From the NCBI RefSeq assembly GCF_002949795.1, contig NZ_CP026692.1, positions 1 through 64,000 of the forward strand: DNA of 64,000 nt, written 5' to 3'. A model generated the notes under the pieces. The model saw nothing but the letters and a program-made list of their open reading frames with translations. It made no database searches and was not told the DNA's origin. Of this stretch, positions 45,851-54,972 are shown in pieces. This DNA is from Nostoc sp. 'Lobaria pulmonaria (5183) cyanobiont'. GTDB taxonomy: Bacteria; Cyanobacteriota; Cyanobacteriia; Cyanobacteriales; Nostocaceae. How positions within the stretch are numbered: the stretch's first letter is position 1; every line of letters starts with the position of its first letter. Both the position numbers and the translations under genes were made by a program.

Positions 45851-48800
45851 ATGGCAAGGTTACATACTCCACACTTCCAATTAAATTCCGTAATTCCCAC
45901 CTTATATACGCATAACCTGGTTTTCATTGACACGGCAGTTGAAGACTACCAGAGTTTAATTAACGGTGTTATCCCCAGCACCGAAGTATTCGTTATTGAC
46001 CCGACACAGAACGGTGTTGAGCAAATTACGCAGATTTTGGCAACTTGCGCTGACCAGAATCTTAGCAACATTCATATTGTTTGCCACGGTGCCCCTGGTA
46101 GCTTGCAACTGGGTAACACTCACTTGGGACTTGATACCCTCGAATGCCATAGCCAGCAACTGCAACAATGGCAGAAGATATTTTCCGCCTCATCTAAAAC
46201 CGCTAAATCATTTATAACCAACTTACTCATCTATGGTTGCAACGTAGCTGACGGTGATCTGGGGTCAGAATTTATTGGCAAACTGCACCAACTTACAGGA
46301 GCGAATATTGCTGCTTCGCGTCAGCTGATAGGCAGTGTGGCATTAGGCGGCAATTGGGATCTGGAAGTTTGCATCGGTGATATGGAACTGACTCTAGCGT
46401 TTTCAGAAACGACGCGGGAAGCTTACGCGGGAGTACTGGCAACCTTTACGGTAAATAGTACCGGGGACGCAGATGATGGCGATCCGAATAATGGTATCAC
46501 TACACTGCGGGAGGCAGTTAACTTAGCTAATGCTACTACTGGGGATGATGCGATCGCCTTTGGGGGAGTGTTTACTGATACCACCCCAGATGTAATAACC
46601 CTCACCTCTGGAAAACTGACCATTACCGATGATGTGAGCATTTTGGGAACTGGCACATCTCAGCTTACTGTGAGTGGGAATAATACTTCTAGAGTATTCG
46701 AGATATCGGGACTAGCGACAGGTGTTACTATTGATGGGCTGGCGATCGCTAGCGGCGGTATTCAAATCAATTCAAATTCCATCCTCAGCCTGACAGGAAG
46801 CAGTATTTCTGGCAATACAGAGGAAAGCGGCATCTCTAATAACGGTATCCTCAATCTTACGGGAAGTACTGTCTTTGGTAATACGAAAGGCGGAATCTAT
46901 AACAGTAGCATCCTCAGCCTTACGGGAAGTCGTGTCTTTGGCAATACGGGTGACTTTGGCGGTGGCATCTATAATGACGGTTCCAACGCAAGGGTCGGTA
47001 CTCTCAAGATAACGGCAAGTACTGTCTCGGGCAATACGGCAAACTACGGTGGCGGCATATACAATAAAGGCGGTACTCTCAACATAACGGCAAGTACTGT
47101 CTCTGGTAATAGGGCAAACTATAACGGCGGTGGTGTCGTTAATGGAGATGATGGTGGCTATGGTGGCGGTTCAGCTACTCTAACTAATAGCACTATCTCT
47201 GGCAATACGGCGAATGATGAAGGTGGTGGCATCTATGATTCTGGCAGCTACTCAGGCGACAACCTCACTCTGAGCAACACCACAATTACTAGCAACATAG
47301 CCGACTCAGATGGCAATGGTGTTGGCAACGGTGGGGGTGTTGCAAGTTATGGTAGCCCCATGAATGTTAGTAACACCATTATTGCAGGTAACTTTGACAA
47401 TTCCACCTCCGGTGATATACATTCTGACGTGTCTGGTAGCGTCGCTGACTTTGGCAATAATTTAATTGGTGATAATACTGGTAGTACTAACTTTACCACC
47501 AGCACTCTCGTTGGCACAATCGCCAGCCCCATTGACCCAAAAATCGGGCCACTGCAAAATAACGGTGGGGCAACCTTTACTCATGCCTTACTTGCAGATA
47601 GTCCCGCTATTAATGCTGGCAATAATTCCCTAGTTCCTGTTGGTGTCAGCACCGATCAAAGGGGAGCTGGATTTGACAGGCTATCCAGCGTTGCAATTGA
47701 TATTGGTTCTTATGAAGTCCACCCTACCATAATTACGCCACCTGATAATCCTGATCCCCTCGTACCCACTATCAGGATCATCGCAACTGATAACACTGCC
47801 GATGAAAACAGTGGCGATACTAGTATTTACCGCATCAGCCGCAGTAATAGCAGTGGGGCATTAACAGTCAACTTCTCTGCTAATGGTAATGCAAGTATCG
47901 CAGATTACAACTTAAGCGTGGGTAGCAACCCTGTCATTGACAACAGTATCGTAATTGCTGATGGACAAAGCTATGTAGATATCACCCTGACGCCTGTCAA
48001 TGATATTCAGGCAGAAGCGGCAGAAAATCTTACTCTCAGCTTGGCAGCAGATTCAGCTTACCAAATCGATAATGTGGATTATATTGCCACAGTAGCGATC
48101 GCAGCCAATGATTTCGTAGTGACTAATACCAACGACTCCGGAGACGGGTCGTTGCGACAGGCTATCCTCAATGCCAATGCCTTTGCTGGGGCAGATACGA
48201 TTACCTTTGCAGGCGTATTTAGTGATGCCACTCCAGATATCATTACCCTTACCTCTGGTAAATTGACGATTACCGATGATATTACCCTTTTGGGGACTGG
48301 GGCAGCAAACCTCATCGTCAGTGGAAATAATGCCTCAGGCGTGTTTGAGATATCGGGGACAGGGACAGATGCCAGTATTGATGGCTTGAAGATTGCTAAT
48401 GCTAACGATCCCTTTGGCGGTATTTTGCTTAATAACAATACTAGCCTCAACTTGACGCAAAGCATTGTCTCTGATGGTAGGGGGACGGTAGGCGGCATTT
48501 TTAACAAAGGCACTCTCAGCTTGACAAGCAGCACTGTCTCTAGTAATAGGGGGTCATCGTTAGGCGGAGGCATATTTAACAAAGGCAACCTCAGCCTCAC
48601 TAACAGCATTGTCTCTGGCAATAGTGCATCTACCAATTACTCCTCTGCCAGCGGTGGTGGCATATTTAATATAGGTACTCTCAGCCTGACAGGAAGCACT
48701 ATCTCTGGTAATGGGGTTTCCGCCAGTGGTCAGTCTCGTTATGAACCTGACCCTTACCCGTCCTATGGTGGTGGTATCTATAACTCTGGCAGTGTCAGCT

Positions 48801-50374
48801 TGAGTAATAGTACTATCTCTGGTAATTCAGCACTTTCTGGAGGCGGCATATCTAACTCAAGCATCCTTAACATCACCAACAGTACTGTCTCTGGCAATAC
48901 GGCAAGTGGAGGGGACGGTGGCGGCATCTCTAGCTCAGGTATCCTCAATCTGAACAGTACCACGATTACCAATAACACCGCAGAAGACCTTTACAACTGG
49001 GGAGGCGGCACTGGTGGAGGTGTTTCTGGTGGCGGGACTGTGATTGTTGCGAACACCATCATTGCAGGCAACTTCAACAACAGGAATCTCTACGGCGGCG
49101 ACATCAACCCCGACGTTTCCGGCGACTTCACCGACGACGGTAATAACCTGATTGGAGATAACACTGGTAGCGCTGGTTTTACTACCAGCAGCATCGTTGG
49201 CAGCAGCGCCAACCCTATCGATCCCAAACTTAGCCCACTGCAAAATAACGGTGGTGCAACCCTTACCCATGCGTTACTTGTGGATAGTCGCGCCATTAAT
49301 GCTGGTAATAATGCCCTGATTCCAGCAGGTATCACCACTGACCAACGCAGCGTCGGATTTGACAGAGTATCTGAGGGTACAGTTGATATTGGTGCATTAG
49401 AGTTCAACGGTTTGATTGGAACCAGTGGCGCTGATAATTTAGTGGGCAACAACTACGCTGACATAATTGATGCTGAAGTCGGGAACGATATCATCACAGG
49501 TAATCAAGACAATGACTTCCTAACTGGTGGCGGTGGTAAAGATAAATTTGTTTACAATTTAGGTGACGGTGTTGATACCATTAGCGATTTTGGTGAGTTA
49601 GGAAAAGGCTCAAATCCATCGGCAGCAATCGTTGGCGAATTGGATACACTCAAATTCCAAGGTACTGAATTGACTGCCCGAAATCTGCTACTTACCCAGA
49701 ATAGTAACAATCTGGAAATCACTTTTGAAGGCGTAGTTGATGACAAAGTTATCCTGCAAAACTTTGCCCTGGAAAACTTAGACAACCTTTCCAGCATCGG
49801 CAATATCCTGTTTGATGGGCAAAGCAGCATTCGTGATAGTTTTGATGTCTTTAATGCCAACTCCACCCAAAGCACCATCTTCAACAAAAACACAGTCACC
49901 TTTGTCAATGACCTGAACAATAATGTCAATGGCTTTGATAACTCAGATGATGTCATTAATGGTCAGGGGGGTGATGACCGCATCGACGGCAAGAGTGGCA
50001 ATGACCTATTACGCGGTGGTGCAGGTAACGATACCCTAATTGGTGGTGCTGGCGATGACATTCTTATTGGTGGTAGAGGTAAAGATATCCTAACTGGTGG
50101 TAGCGGTCATGACCAGTTCATCTACCAAACCTTGACCGTTCCCAGTGATACAATCACTGACTTTCATCAGAGCGAGGATAAGTTAGTCCTCACTAACCTG
50201 TTTAAGAGTCAGGGCTACACTGGCAGCAATCCCATCGGTGATGGCTACCTACATTTTGTGCAATTGGGTACTTCTACACAAGTTAGTTACGGTAAGGATT
50301 ACACTGACACCTTTGTAACTTTGGATAATTTCACCGCGACAAATCTGGTAGTCGGTAGTAATGTCCTTGTCTAG
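45851..50374 (+). CDS. Giant secreted RTX adhesin with DUF4347 and beta-helix repeats
   Basis: 1507 residues. N-terminal DUF4347 (~18-190; NLVFIDTAVEDYQSL, IHIVCHGAPGSLQLG, LLIYGCNVADGDLG, AGVLATFTV). Then beta-helix block 1 (~195-630) made of short SGNT/LTxSTVSGN repeats, a Calx-beta-like domain (~640-755; NTADENSGDTSIYRI, DITLTPVND), beta-helix block 2 (~757-1190) and RTX-type Ca-binding repeats (GNDIITGNQDNDFLTGG near 1210; GNDLLRGGAGNDTLIGG near 1385-1420) before a C-terminal export region. No Sec signal: expected type I secretion, but no ABC exporter genes are nearby. Blocks 1 and 2 are duplicates of each other. AAGGTAAC precedes the ATG. Flanked by direct MITE copies. Confidence 0.9.
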   Translation: MARLHTPHFQLNSVIPTLYTHNLVFIDTAVEDYQSLINGVIPSTEVFVIDPTQNGVEQITQILATCADQNLSNIHIVCHGAPGSLQLGNTHLGLDTLECHSQQLQQWQKIFSASSKTAKSFITNLLIYGCNVADGDLGSEFIGKLHQLTGANIAASRQLIGSVALGGNWDLEVCIGDMELTLAFSETTREAYAGVLATFTVNSTGDADDGDPNNGITTLREAVNLANATTGDDAIAFGGVFTDTTPDVITLTSGKLTITDDVSILGTGTSQLTVSGNNTSRVFEISGLATGVTIDGLAIASGGIQINSNSILSLTGSSISGNTEESGISNNGILNLTGSTVFGNTKGGIYNSSILSLTGSRVFGNTGDFGGGIYNDGSNARVGTLKITASTVSGNTANYGGGIYNKGGTLNITASTVSGNRANYNGGGVVNGDDGGYGGGSATLTNSTISGNTANDEGGGIYDSGSYSGDNLTLSNTTITSNIADSDGNGVGNGGGVASYGSPMNVSNTIIAGNFDNSTSGDIHSDVSGSVADFGNNLIGDNTGSTNFTTSTLVGTIASPIDPKIGPLQNNGGATFTHALLADSPAINAGNNSLVPVGVSTDQRGAGFDRLSSVAIDIGSYEVHPTIITPPDNPDPLVPTIRIIATDNTADENSGDTSIYRISRSNSSGALTVNFSANGNASIADYNLSVGSNPVIDNSIVIADGQSYVDITLTPVNDIQAEAAENLTLSLAADSAYQIDNVDYIATVAIAANDFVVTNTNDSGDGSLRQAILNANAFAGADTITFAGVFSDATPDIITLTSGKLTITDDITLLGTGAANLIVSGNNASGVFEISGTGTDASIDGLKIANANDPFGGILLNNNTSLNLTQSIVSDGRGTVGGIFNKGTLSLTSSTVSSNRGSSLGGGIFNKGNLSLTNSIVSGNSASTNYSSASGGGIFNIGTLSLTGSTISGNGVSASGQSRYEPDPYPSYGGGIYNSGSVSLSNSTISGNSALSGGGISNSSILNITNSTVSGNTASGGDGGGISSSGILNLNSTTITNNTAEDLYNWGGGTGGGVSGGGTVIVANTIIAGNFNNRNLYGGDINPDVSGDFTDDGNNLIGDNTGSAGFTTSSIVGSSANPIDPKLSPLQNNGGATLTHALLVDSRAINAGNNALIPAGITTDQRSVGFDRVSEGTVDIGALEFNGLIGTSGADNLVGNNYADIIDAEVGNDIITGNQDNDFLTGGGGKDKFVYNLGDGVDTISDFGELGKGSNPSAAIVGELDTLKFQGTELTARNLLLTQNSNNLEITFEGVVDDKVILQNFALENLDNLSSIGNILFDGQSSIRDSFDVFNANSTQSTIFNKNTVTFVNDLNNNVNGFDNSDDVINGQGGDDRIDGKSGNDLLRGGAGNDTLIGGAGDDILIGGRGKDILTGGSGHDQFIYQTLTVPSDTITDFHQSEDKLVLTNLFKSQGYTGSNPIGDGYLHFVQLGTSTQVSYGKDYTDTFVTLDNFTATNLVVGSNVLV

Positions 50375-50426
50375 CGTTTAGATTTAGCATGGTATGGCGG
50401 GAATACACTTTTGTCGGACATCATAA

Positions 50427-50635
50427 CTAGTACAGTTTGGCAAAAGTAAGCAGACCATTAAAAGCTACAAAAATTTGGCAGACTGCAAGGCTTAAAAATG
50501 GTATGTGTATTTACGCCGCATGGTACTGGGACAGACCACTAGTACCGCAAGGCGGAAGTCAAAAGTCAAAAGAATTGTATTTCAGGCTTTTACACCATTT
50601 GAAATAATATGTTTATTTACGCCGTGCTGTACTAG
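50427..50635. mobile_element. 209-bp MITE, right copy flanking the adhesin gene
   Basis: Begins CTAGTACAGT and ends GCTGTACTAG (50626-50635). Direct repeat of 45473-45668; the extra length is a 13-bp insertion (GGGACAGACCACT) in the middle. With the left copy it brackets a 4.7-kb segment holding only the adhesin gene. Confidence 0.8.
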
Positions 50636-50787
50636 TACAATGTCTAACCTAGTTTTAAGGGTTTGTAGTAAGGTTTAGTCCTTACTACAAACTTGCTTAC
50701 CCATCAATTTCAAATTGACAGATTATTAGCAAGGATTTTGGGAAACGCATAATTAATTAAAACTACAGCGTCAGATTTTATACCTGA

Positions 50788-51138
50788 TTATTCTCTCCTT
50801 ATATCTAACTGTACTTGTAGTCCATCATTGTCATTGCCTGACTGAGCCGGTGTTAAGAAAACCGAAGTGTCTGGCTGTGATAATGATTCGTTAAAGCGGA
50901 TTTGGGCTGGAGTTTTATTATCTCTTCTATTGTTGGAAATACTTGCTGGATTCGTTTGCTCAAAAAAACTTTTAAAGTCATTTTGGGCTGTTTTCCGAGC
51001 GATTCCAACTAGAGAATCACCAGTTAATCTGTATTGTCCGGGATTTGAGTTTGATGCTGGTGATTGAGCGTAGACTTGGGTTCCTAAGGTTGCAAAAGCT
51101 GCCGTAATCCCCAAGAGAGCAATAATTTTGGCGTTCAT
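50788..51138 (-). CDS. Small secreted protein
   Basis: 116 residues with a Sec signal peptide (NAKIIALLGITAAFATLGTQ, cleavage likely after VYA) and a mature part of about 92 residues rich in Asn, Ser and Gln (QSPASNSNPGQYRLTGDSLV, IARKTAQNDFKSFFEQ). No family recognised; expected in the periplasm or outside. Divergent from the adhesin by orientation and separated from it by the MITE. Confidence 0.65.
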   Translation of the reverse strand: MNAKIIALLGITAAFATLGTQVYAQSPASNSNPGQYRLTGDSLVGIARKTAQNDFKSFFEQTNPASISNNRRDNKTPAQIRFNESLSQPDTSVFLTPAQSGNDNDGLQVQLDIRRE

Positions 51139-51692
51139 TTGTTAGATCCAAATTATTTTTAATATTGCTTGTCTATTATTCTCTGGGAAAAATATTTTGA
51201 TTAACTCTATCATTAGGTTCAACTATAATAATTTTATTGCGTATATACTTATCGTGTCAATGATTTTTGCTATTTTAGGTATTAACAAGTTATAGCTTTG
51301 GCATCTCTTTGGAAGTTGGATTATCTGGTTCAGTTTCTTTGCGATCGCAGTTAAGTTCGTTGAGATATGCCAGCATTAAATTAAGGATATTTAACAGTCG
51401 CAGTAGAGCGATGCCTACGGTGGTCACTGAGCTTTGTCGTTCGCGCAGCGTCTCGTAGAGAAGTGCGGGCTACGCCAACGCACTCAGCACAGAAAGCCCT
51501 AAGATTGCGTCAGCGTAGCCCATCGTAGACATTGCTAACAAACAGGTGCTTTCTCACTGCCAGCGATACCAATCTAGATATTCAGTATGCCGTTAAGTAT
51601 CTAGGGTGTATAGTAAATTCAGCGTAATTACAGCTATTTTCAGGTAAATAGACCACGCAGTAGGGGCGCAAGGCCTTGCGCCCCTACAACAG
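51139..51692. repeat. Repeat-rich gap before the ATPase/TPR operon
   Basis: No gene. 51404-51485 is a dispersed repeat with GCGATGCCTACGG, CGCGCAGCGTCTCGTAGAGA and GGGCTACGCCAACGCAC; the middle portion recurs inverted at 60517-60545. 51500-51530 has a related GCGTCAGCGTAGCCCATCG. 51660-51687 is the perfect 28-bp palindrome (half-site GTAGGGGCGCAAGG) also found at 25293-25320; it ends five bases before the next gene's ATG. Confidence 0.6.
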
Positions 51693-52256
51693 ATGTGGTT
51701 CAAATACTTGAATTCTGCTGTAAGCGGAATCGCAACCGAATTAGTTTATTTTGCTATGCCAAATGAGCTTTTACAAATTTTAGTAGCTGCATTTATCGGT
51801 GCTGCTTCTGGGTATCTGATTAATCAATTACCCCCACTCAGAACCTTTCGGGGTAGCTGGTTCTTGGTTACTGCTGTAGTAATTGAACTTGCTCTCTTGT
51901 CAGGCATTTGGGCATGGTTGTCTGGAGAAGTTGCTAAAACATCAAATGTCAGAGGATTGGTTCAAATGATTGGTGCTGCCTTGGTGGGAGCTTTTTTAGT
52001 GAATATTCTCCAACTCATCTTGGGTAACGCTTGGGGTAGACAGTCTGCACAACCGACTCCCCCTCAGCCAGATACAAATCGGGGAACTGTTGTCAAAGGG
52101 ACACGGATGAAAGGGAGCGGAAATAAAGCAAAAGTTACTAAAGGAGACGTTTGGGTAGAAAATACTGATATAGACGGTGAGAACCAAGAGTTTTCTGTGA
52201 CAGATGATGCCAATCCTCCATCTTCTCCTCAACAAAATAATCCTCCGAATCCATGA
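51693..52256 (+). CDS. Membrane protein of a three-gene ATPase/TPR operon
   Basis: 187 residues. About four hydrophobic segments in 1-130 (LLQILVAAFIGAASGYLI, SWFLVTAVVIELALLSGIWA, GLVQMIGAALVGAFLVNILQ, LILG), then a polar cytosolic-type tail: Pro-rich linker (PTPPQPDT) and a beta-repeat-like stretch GTVVKGTRMKGSGNKAKVTK, GDVWVENTDIDGENQEFSV, ending in Ser/Pro/Asn. Function not recognised. The stop overlaps the next ATG by four bases (ATGA, 52253-52256), so it is translationally coupled to the ATPase. No ribosome-binding site is visible; a 28-bp palindrome occupies that place. It may anchor the ATPase/TPR pair to the membrane. Confidence 0.65.
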   Translation: MWFKYLNSAVSGIATELVYFAMPNELLQILVAAFIGAASGYLINQLPPLRTFRGSWFLVTAVVIELALLSGIWAWLSGEVAKTSNVRGLVQMIGAALVGAFLVNILQLILGNAWGRQSAQPTPPQPDTNRGTVVKGTRMKGSGNKAKVTKGDVWVENTDIDGENQEFSVTDDANPPSSPQQNNPPNP

Positions 52257-53023
52257 TTATTGCCAATCGCACACAGGAACTTCTACTTTTTAATCGGATG
52301 GTGGAGGGAAGCGTTGCCAAACGTATACTTTTAATTAAAGCCGAATCTGGTTTTGGCAAAACTTGGTTACTAACAAGGTTTAAGCACACATTACCTGAAG
52401 AAAATGTATTGTGTGTGGACATAGATATCAAATCAGCAGAGCGAGGGATTGCCTACATTTTTGACTGTGTACCTGACTATTTAGGAAAGAAACGTTTTCC
52501 CAGGTTAAATGCTGCTATGGAGCAATATCTCAGTTCAGGGATAGAAGTCTCTGACACAACAATGATTGGCAAAGATAACCAGTTAAGTGTGGTTTTCTCT
52601 GGTGAAGATAAGTTGGCACTCGATCTTCGCTTTGCTAAACTACAGGAAGCATTTTTTCAGGACTTGGAGCAAATTCCTGAAAAGCTAGTATTTTTGTTTG
52701 ATTCTTACCAAAAAGCTCCCACTGAACTGGCAAACTGGTTAAGTGGCAAATTTTTAAGACAAGTTGTCAAGATAAAAAAGCTGATTGTGGTAATTGCCGG
52801 ACAGGAGATTCCTGAACCAACAGTTGAGTGGATGGGTTTACATGACTTTTGTCCTTTGGGAGCGATTTCGGAATTGAAAGCTTGGTGTGACTATGCCCAA
52901 AATGAAGGACTATCGCTGAATGAATTTGAAGTCCAGTCCGCAATGATACTGTGTCAAGGTCAACCTGCGAAAACTATGACAGCCTTAAGGACGCTACACG
53001 CGACGCCGAGGAAACGGCTGTGA
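52253..53023 (+). CDS. P-loop ATPase (STAND-like)
   Basis: 256 residues. N-terminal NRTQELLLFNRMVEG precedes Walker A KAESGFGKTWLL (about 29-40). Walker B is KLVFLFDSYQKAP (about 153-165) and a sensor-like IVVIAGQEIPEP follows (about 185-196). This matches the NTPase half of STAND proteins such as NB-ARC/NACHT-like ATPases. The C-terminus ends abruptly at HATPRKRL in a repeat-like stretch (52988-53018), and the winged-helix segment expected next is encoded by the following gene in another frame. Stop and next GTG overlap by four bases (GTGA, 53020-53023). Likely one ancestral protein now in two frames. Cytosolic. Confidence 0.7.
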   Translation: MIIANRTQELLLFNRMVEGSVAKRILLIKAESGFGKTWLLTRFKHTLPEENVLCVDIDIKSAERGIAYIFDCVPDYLGKKRFPRLNAAMEQYLSSGIEVSDTTMIGKDNQLSVVFSGEDKLALDLRFAKLQEAFFQDLEQIPEKLVFLFDSYQKAPTELANWLSGKFLRQVVKIKKLIVVIAGQEIPEPTVEWMGLHDFCPLGAISELKAWCDYAQNEGLSLNEFEVQSAMILCQGQPAKTMTALRTLHATPRKRL

Positions 53024-54972
53024 ATAATTTATTTTTAGAGAAGCTGGCAAAGGCACAAACAGACGAGGAACGCTCTTGGATTGTCACGGAGAGTTTTCTG
53101 GAAACGCTTTCGCCTGAGTTAGCTGCGGCTGTATGGGCGGCGGTAGTGCCACATTGGTTTAATGCAGAGATTTTGGCAGCACTGCGCCCAGAATTGCAAA
53201 CACAATCATCTCAGCTTTATACAGAATTGCAAGCTTTACCTTTTGTGGAAGAGTTTCCTGATAGAGGGCATAATGTTCATGATTTGACGCGAAATCTGAT
53301 GTTAAAACATCTGCGTCTTGAACGTCGGGATGAGTTTATCACGTTGTCGCAACGGGCAGTTGAGTATTTTGGCAACACTAATGAACAGCCAGAAACTCAA
53401 ATTGAATGGCTGTATCACTTGATTGTAGTTGACCGGGAGTGGGAAGGCAGGGAGCTTTGGGATTTAGCCCAAAAGTGGAATAATAATTTTCGTGTTGCCG
53501 AACTAGAATCGCTGATTACAGCATTATTAGAACAGATTGCAGCAGAGCAAGTGGCAACACCAGCTAAAGCAGAAGTTTATTATTGGGCAGGGAAAGCGAA
53601 GTTTCGAGTTTATCGAGCAACCGAAGCCTTAGAGCGCTACGAAGCAGCATTGGCATTCTACCGCGACATTGGCGCTCGCTTGGGTGAAGCTAATACATTA
53701 AAAGCAATCGGCGATGTCTTGCAGTTCCTAGACCGACGCACCGAAGCCTTAGAGCGCTACGAAGCAGCATTGGCATTCTACCGCGACACAGGTTCTCGCT
53801 TGGGTGAAGCTAATACATTAATAGCAATCGGCGATGTCTTGCAGTTCCTAGACCGACGCACCGAAGCCTTAGAGCGCTACGAAGCAGCATTGGCATTCTA
53901 CCGCGACATAGGCGATCGCTTGGGTGAAGCTAATACTTTACAAGCTATCGGCGATGTCTTGCAGTTCCTAGACCGACGCACCGAAGCCTTAGAGCGCTAC
54001 GAAGCAGCATTGGCATTCTACCGCGACATAGGCGCTCGCTTGGGTGAAGCTAATACATTAAAAGCAATCGGCGATGTCTTGCAGTTCCTAGACCGACGCA
54101 CCGAAGCCTTAGAGCGCTACGAAGCAGCATTGGCATTCTACCGCGACATTGGCGCTCGCTTGGGTGAAGCTAATACATTAAAAGCAATCGGCGATGTCTT
54201 GCAGTTCCTCAAACGCAGCACCGAAGCCTTAGAGCGCTACGAAGCAGCATTGGCATTCTACCGCGACATTGGCGATCGCTTGGGTGAAGCTAATACCTTA
54301 AAAGCTATCGGCGATGTCTTGCAGTTCCTAGACCGACGCACCGAAGCCTTAGAGCGCTACGAAGCAGCTTTGGCATTCTACCGCGACATTGGCGATCGCT
54401 TGGGTGAAGCTAATACATTAAGAGCAATCGGCGATGTCTTGCAGTTCCTAGACCGACGCACCGAAGCCTTAGAGCGCTACGAAGCAGCTTTGGCATTCTA
54501 CCGCGACATTGGCGATCGCTTGGGTGAAGCTAATACATTAATAGCTATCGGCGATGTCTTGCAGTTCCTAGACCGACGCAGCGAAGCCTTAGAGCGCTAC
54601 GAAGCAGCTTTGGCATTCTACCGCGACATTGGCGATCGCTTGGGTGAAGCTAATACATTACAAGCAATCGGCATCTTGCAAGAAAATTTAACTTTGGGTT
54701 TAGAGTATTGTCAGGCAGCGTTAGAACTGTATACCCAAATTGGTGATAAGTATAGCCAAAGTCGTAATTTAATTTACTTCACATCTGAAATTCTCTTAAA
54801 ACTGGGACGGCAAAAAGAGGCTGTAGATGCGCTCAATCGGGCTATTGACCTTGCTAGAGAGATTCCCTATCAAATCTTTGTAGAAGATGCGACAGCTAAA
54901 CTCCGAGAAATCCAACAAAAAAAATCATGGTTTTCAATAATAAAATCATGGTTTTCATTAATAAAATCATGA
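53020..54972 (+). CDS. TPR protein with nearly identical 40-residue repeats
   Basis: 650 residues from GTG 53020 (frame open to 52951). Residues 1-~195 are helical and resemble the winged-helix/helical part after a STAND NTPase (WIVTESFLETLSPELAAAVW, LPFVEEFPDRGHNVHDLTRN). About 201-551 is an array of nearly nine TPRs of 40 residues (EALERYEAALAFYRDIGDRL, GEANTLKAIGDVLQFLDRRT), of the LGN-like 40-residue type. Degenerate TPRs and a Lys/Trp tail (KKSWFSIIKSWFSLIKS) finish the protein; the tail is encoded by a 21-bp tandem repeat. Protein-binding scaffold, probably the sensor or partner-binding arm of the ATPase upstream. Confidence 0.8.
   Translation: MNNLFLEKLAKAQTDEERSWIVTESFLETLSPELAAAVWAAVVPHWFNAEILAALRPELQTQSSQLYTELQALPFVEEFPDRGHNVHDLTRNLMLKHLRLERRDEFITLSQRAVEYFGNTNEQPETQIEWLYHLIVVDREWEGRELWDLAQKWNNNFRVAELESLITALLEQIAAEQVATPAKAEVYYWAGKAKFRVYRATEALERYEAALAFYRDIGARLGEANTLKAIGDVLQFLDRRTEALERYEAALAFYRDTGSRLGEANTLIAIGDVLQFLDRRTEALERYEAALAFYRDIGDRLGEANTLQAIGDVLQFLDRRTEALERYEAALAFYRDIGARLGEANTLKAIGDVLQFLDRRTEALERYEAALAFYRDIGARLGEANTLKAIGDVLQFLKRSTEALERYEAALAFYRDIGDRLGEANTLKAIGDVLQFLDRRTEALERYEAALAFYRDIGDRLGEANTLRAIGDVLQFLDRRTEALERYEAALAFYRDIGDRLGEANTLIAIGDVLQFLDRRSEALERYEAALAFYRDIGDRLGEANTLQAIGILQENLTLGLEYCQAALELYTQIGDKYSQSRNLIYFTSEILLKLGRQKEAVDALNRAIDLAREIPYQIFVEDATAKLREIQQKKSWFSIIKSWFSLIKS
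53620..54672 (+). repeat. 120-bp coding tandem repeat, ~8.8 units
   Basis: Units start at 53620, 53740, 53860, 53980, 54100, 54220, 54340, 54460 and 54580. They are almost identical at DNA level; differences cluster at a few sites: GGCGCTCGC, GGTTCTCGC or GGCGATCGC (residue A, S or D before R), AAAGCA/ATAGCA/CAAGCT/AGAGCA (K, I, Q, R), and GACCGACGCA or AAACGCAGCA. Synonymous sites barely differ, pointing to recent expansion or conversion. Not CRISPR: no spacers. Confidence 0.95.

Noticed and set aside
46423..49956. Many minus-strand open frames opposite the adhesin gene, up to 185 codons
   Set aside because: Generated by the repetitive Gly/Asn/Thr/Ser coding pattern of the plus-strand gene; composition is low-complexity Pro/Leu/Val and there is no start context.
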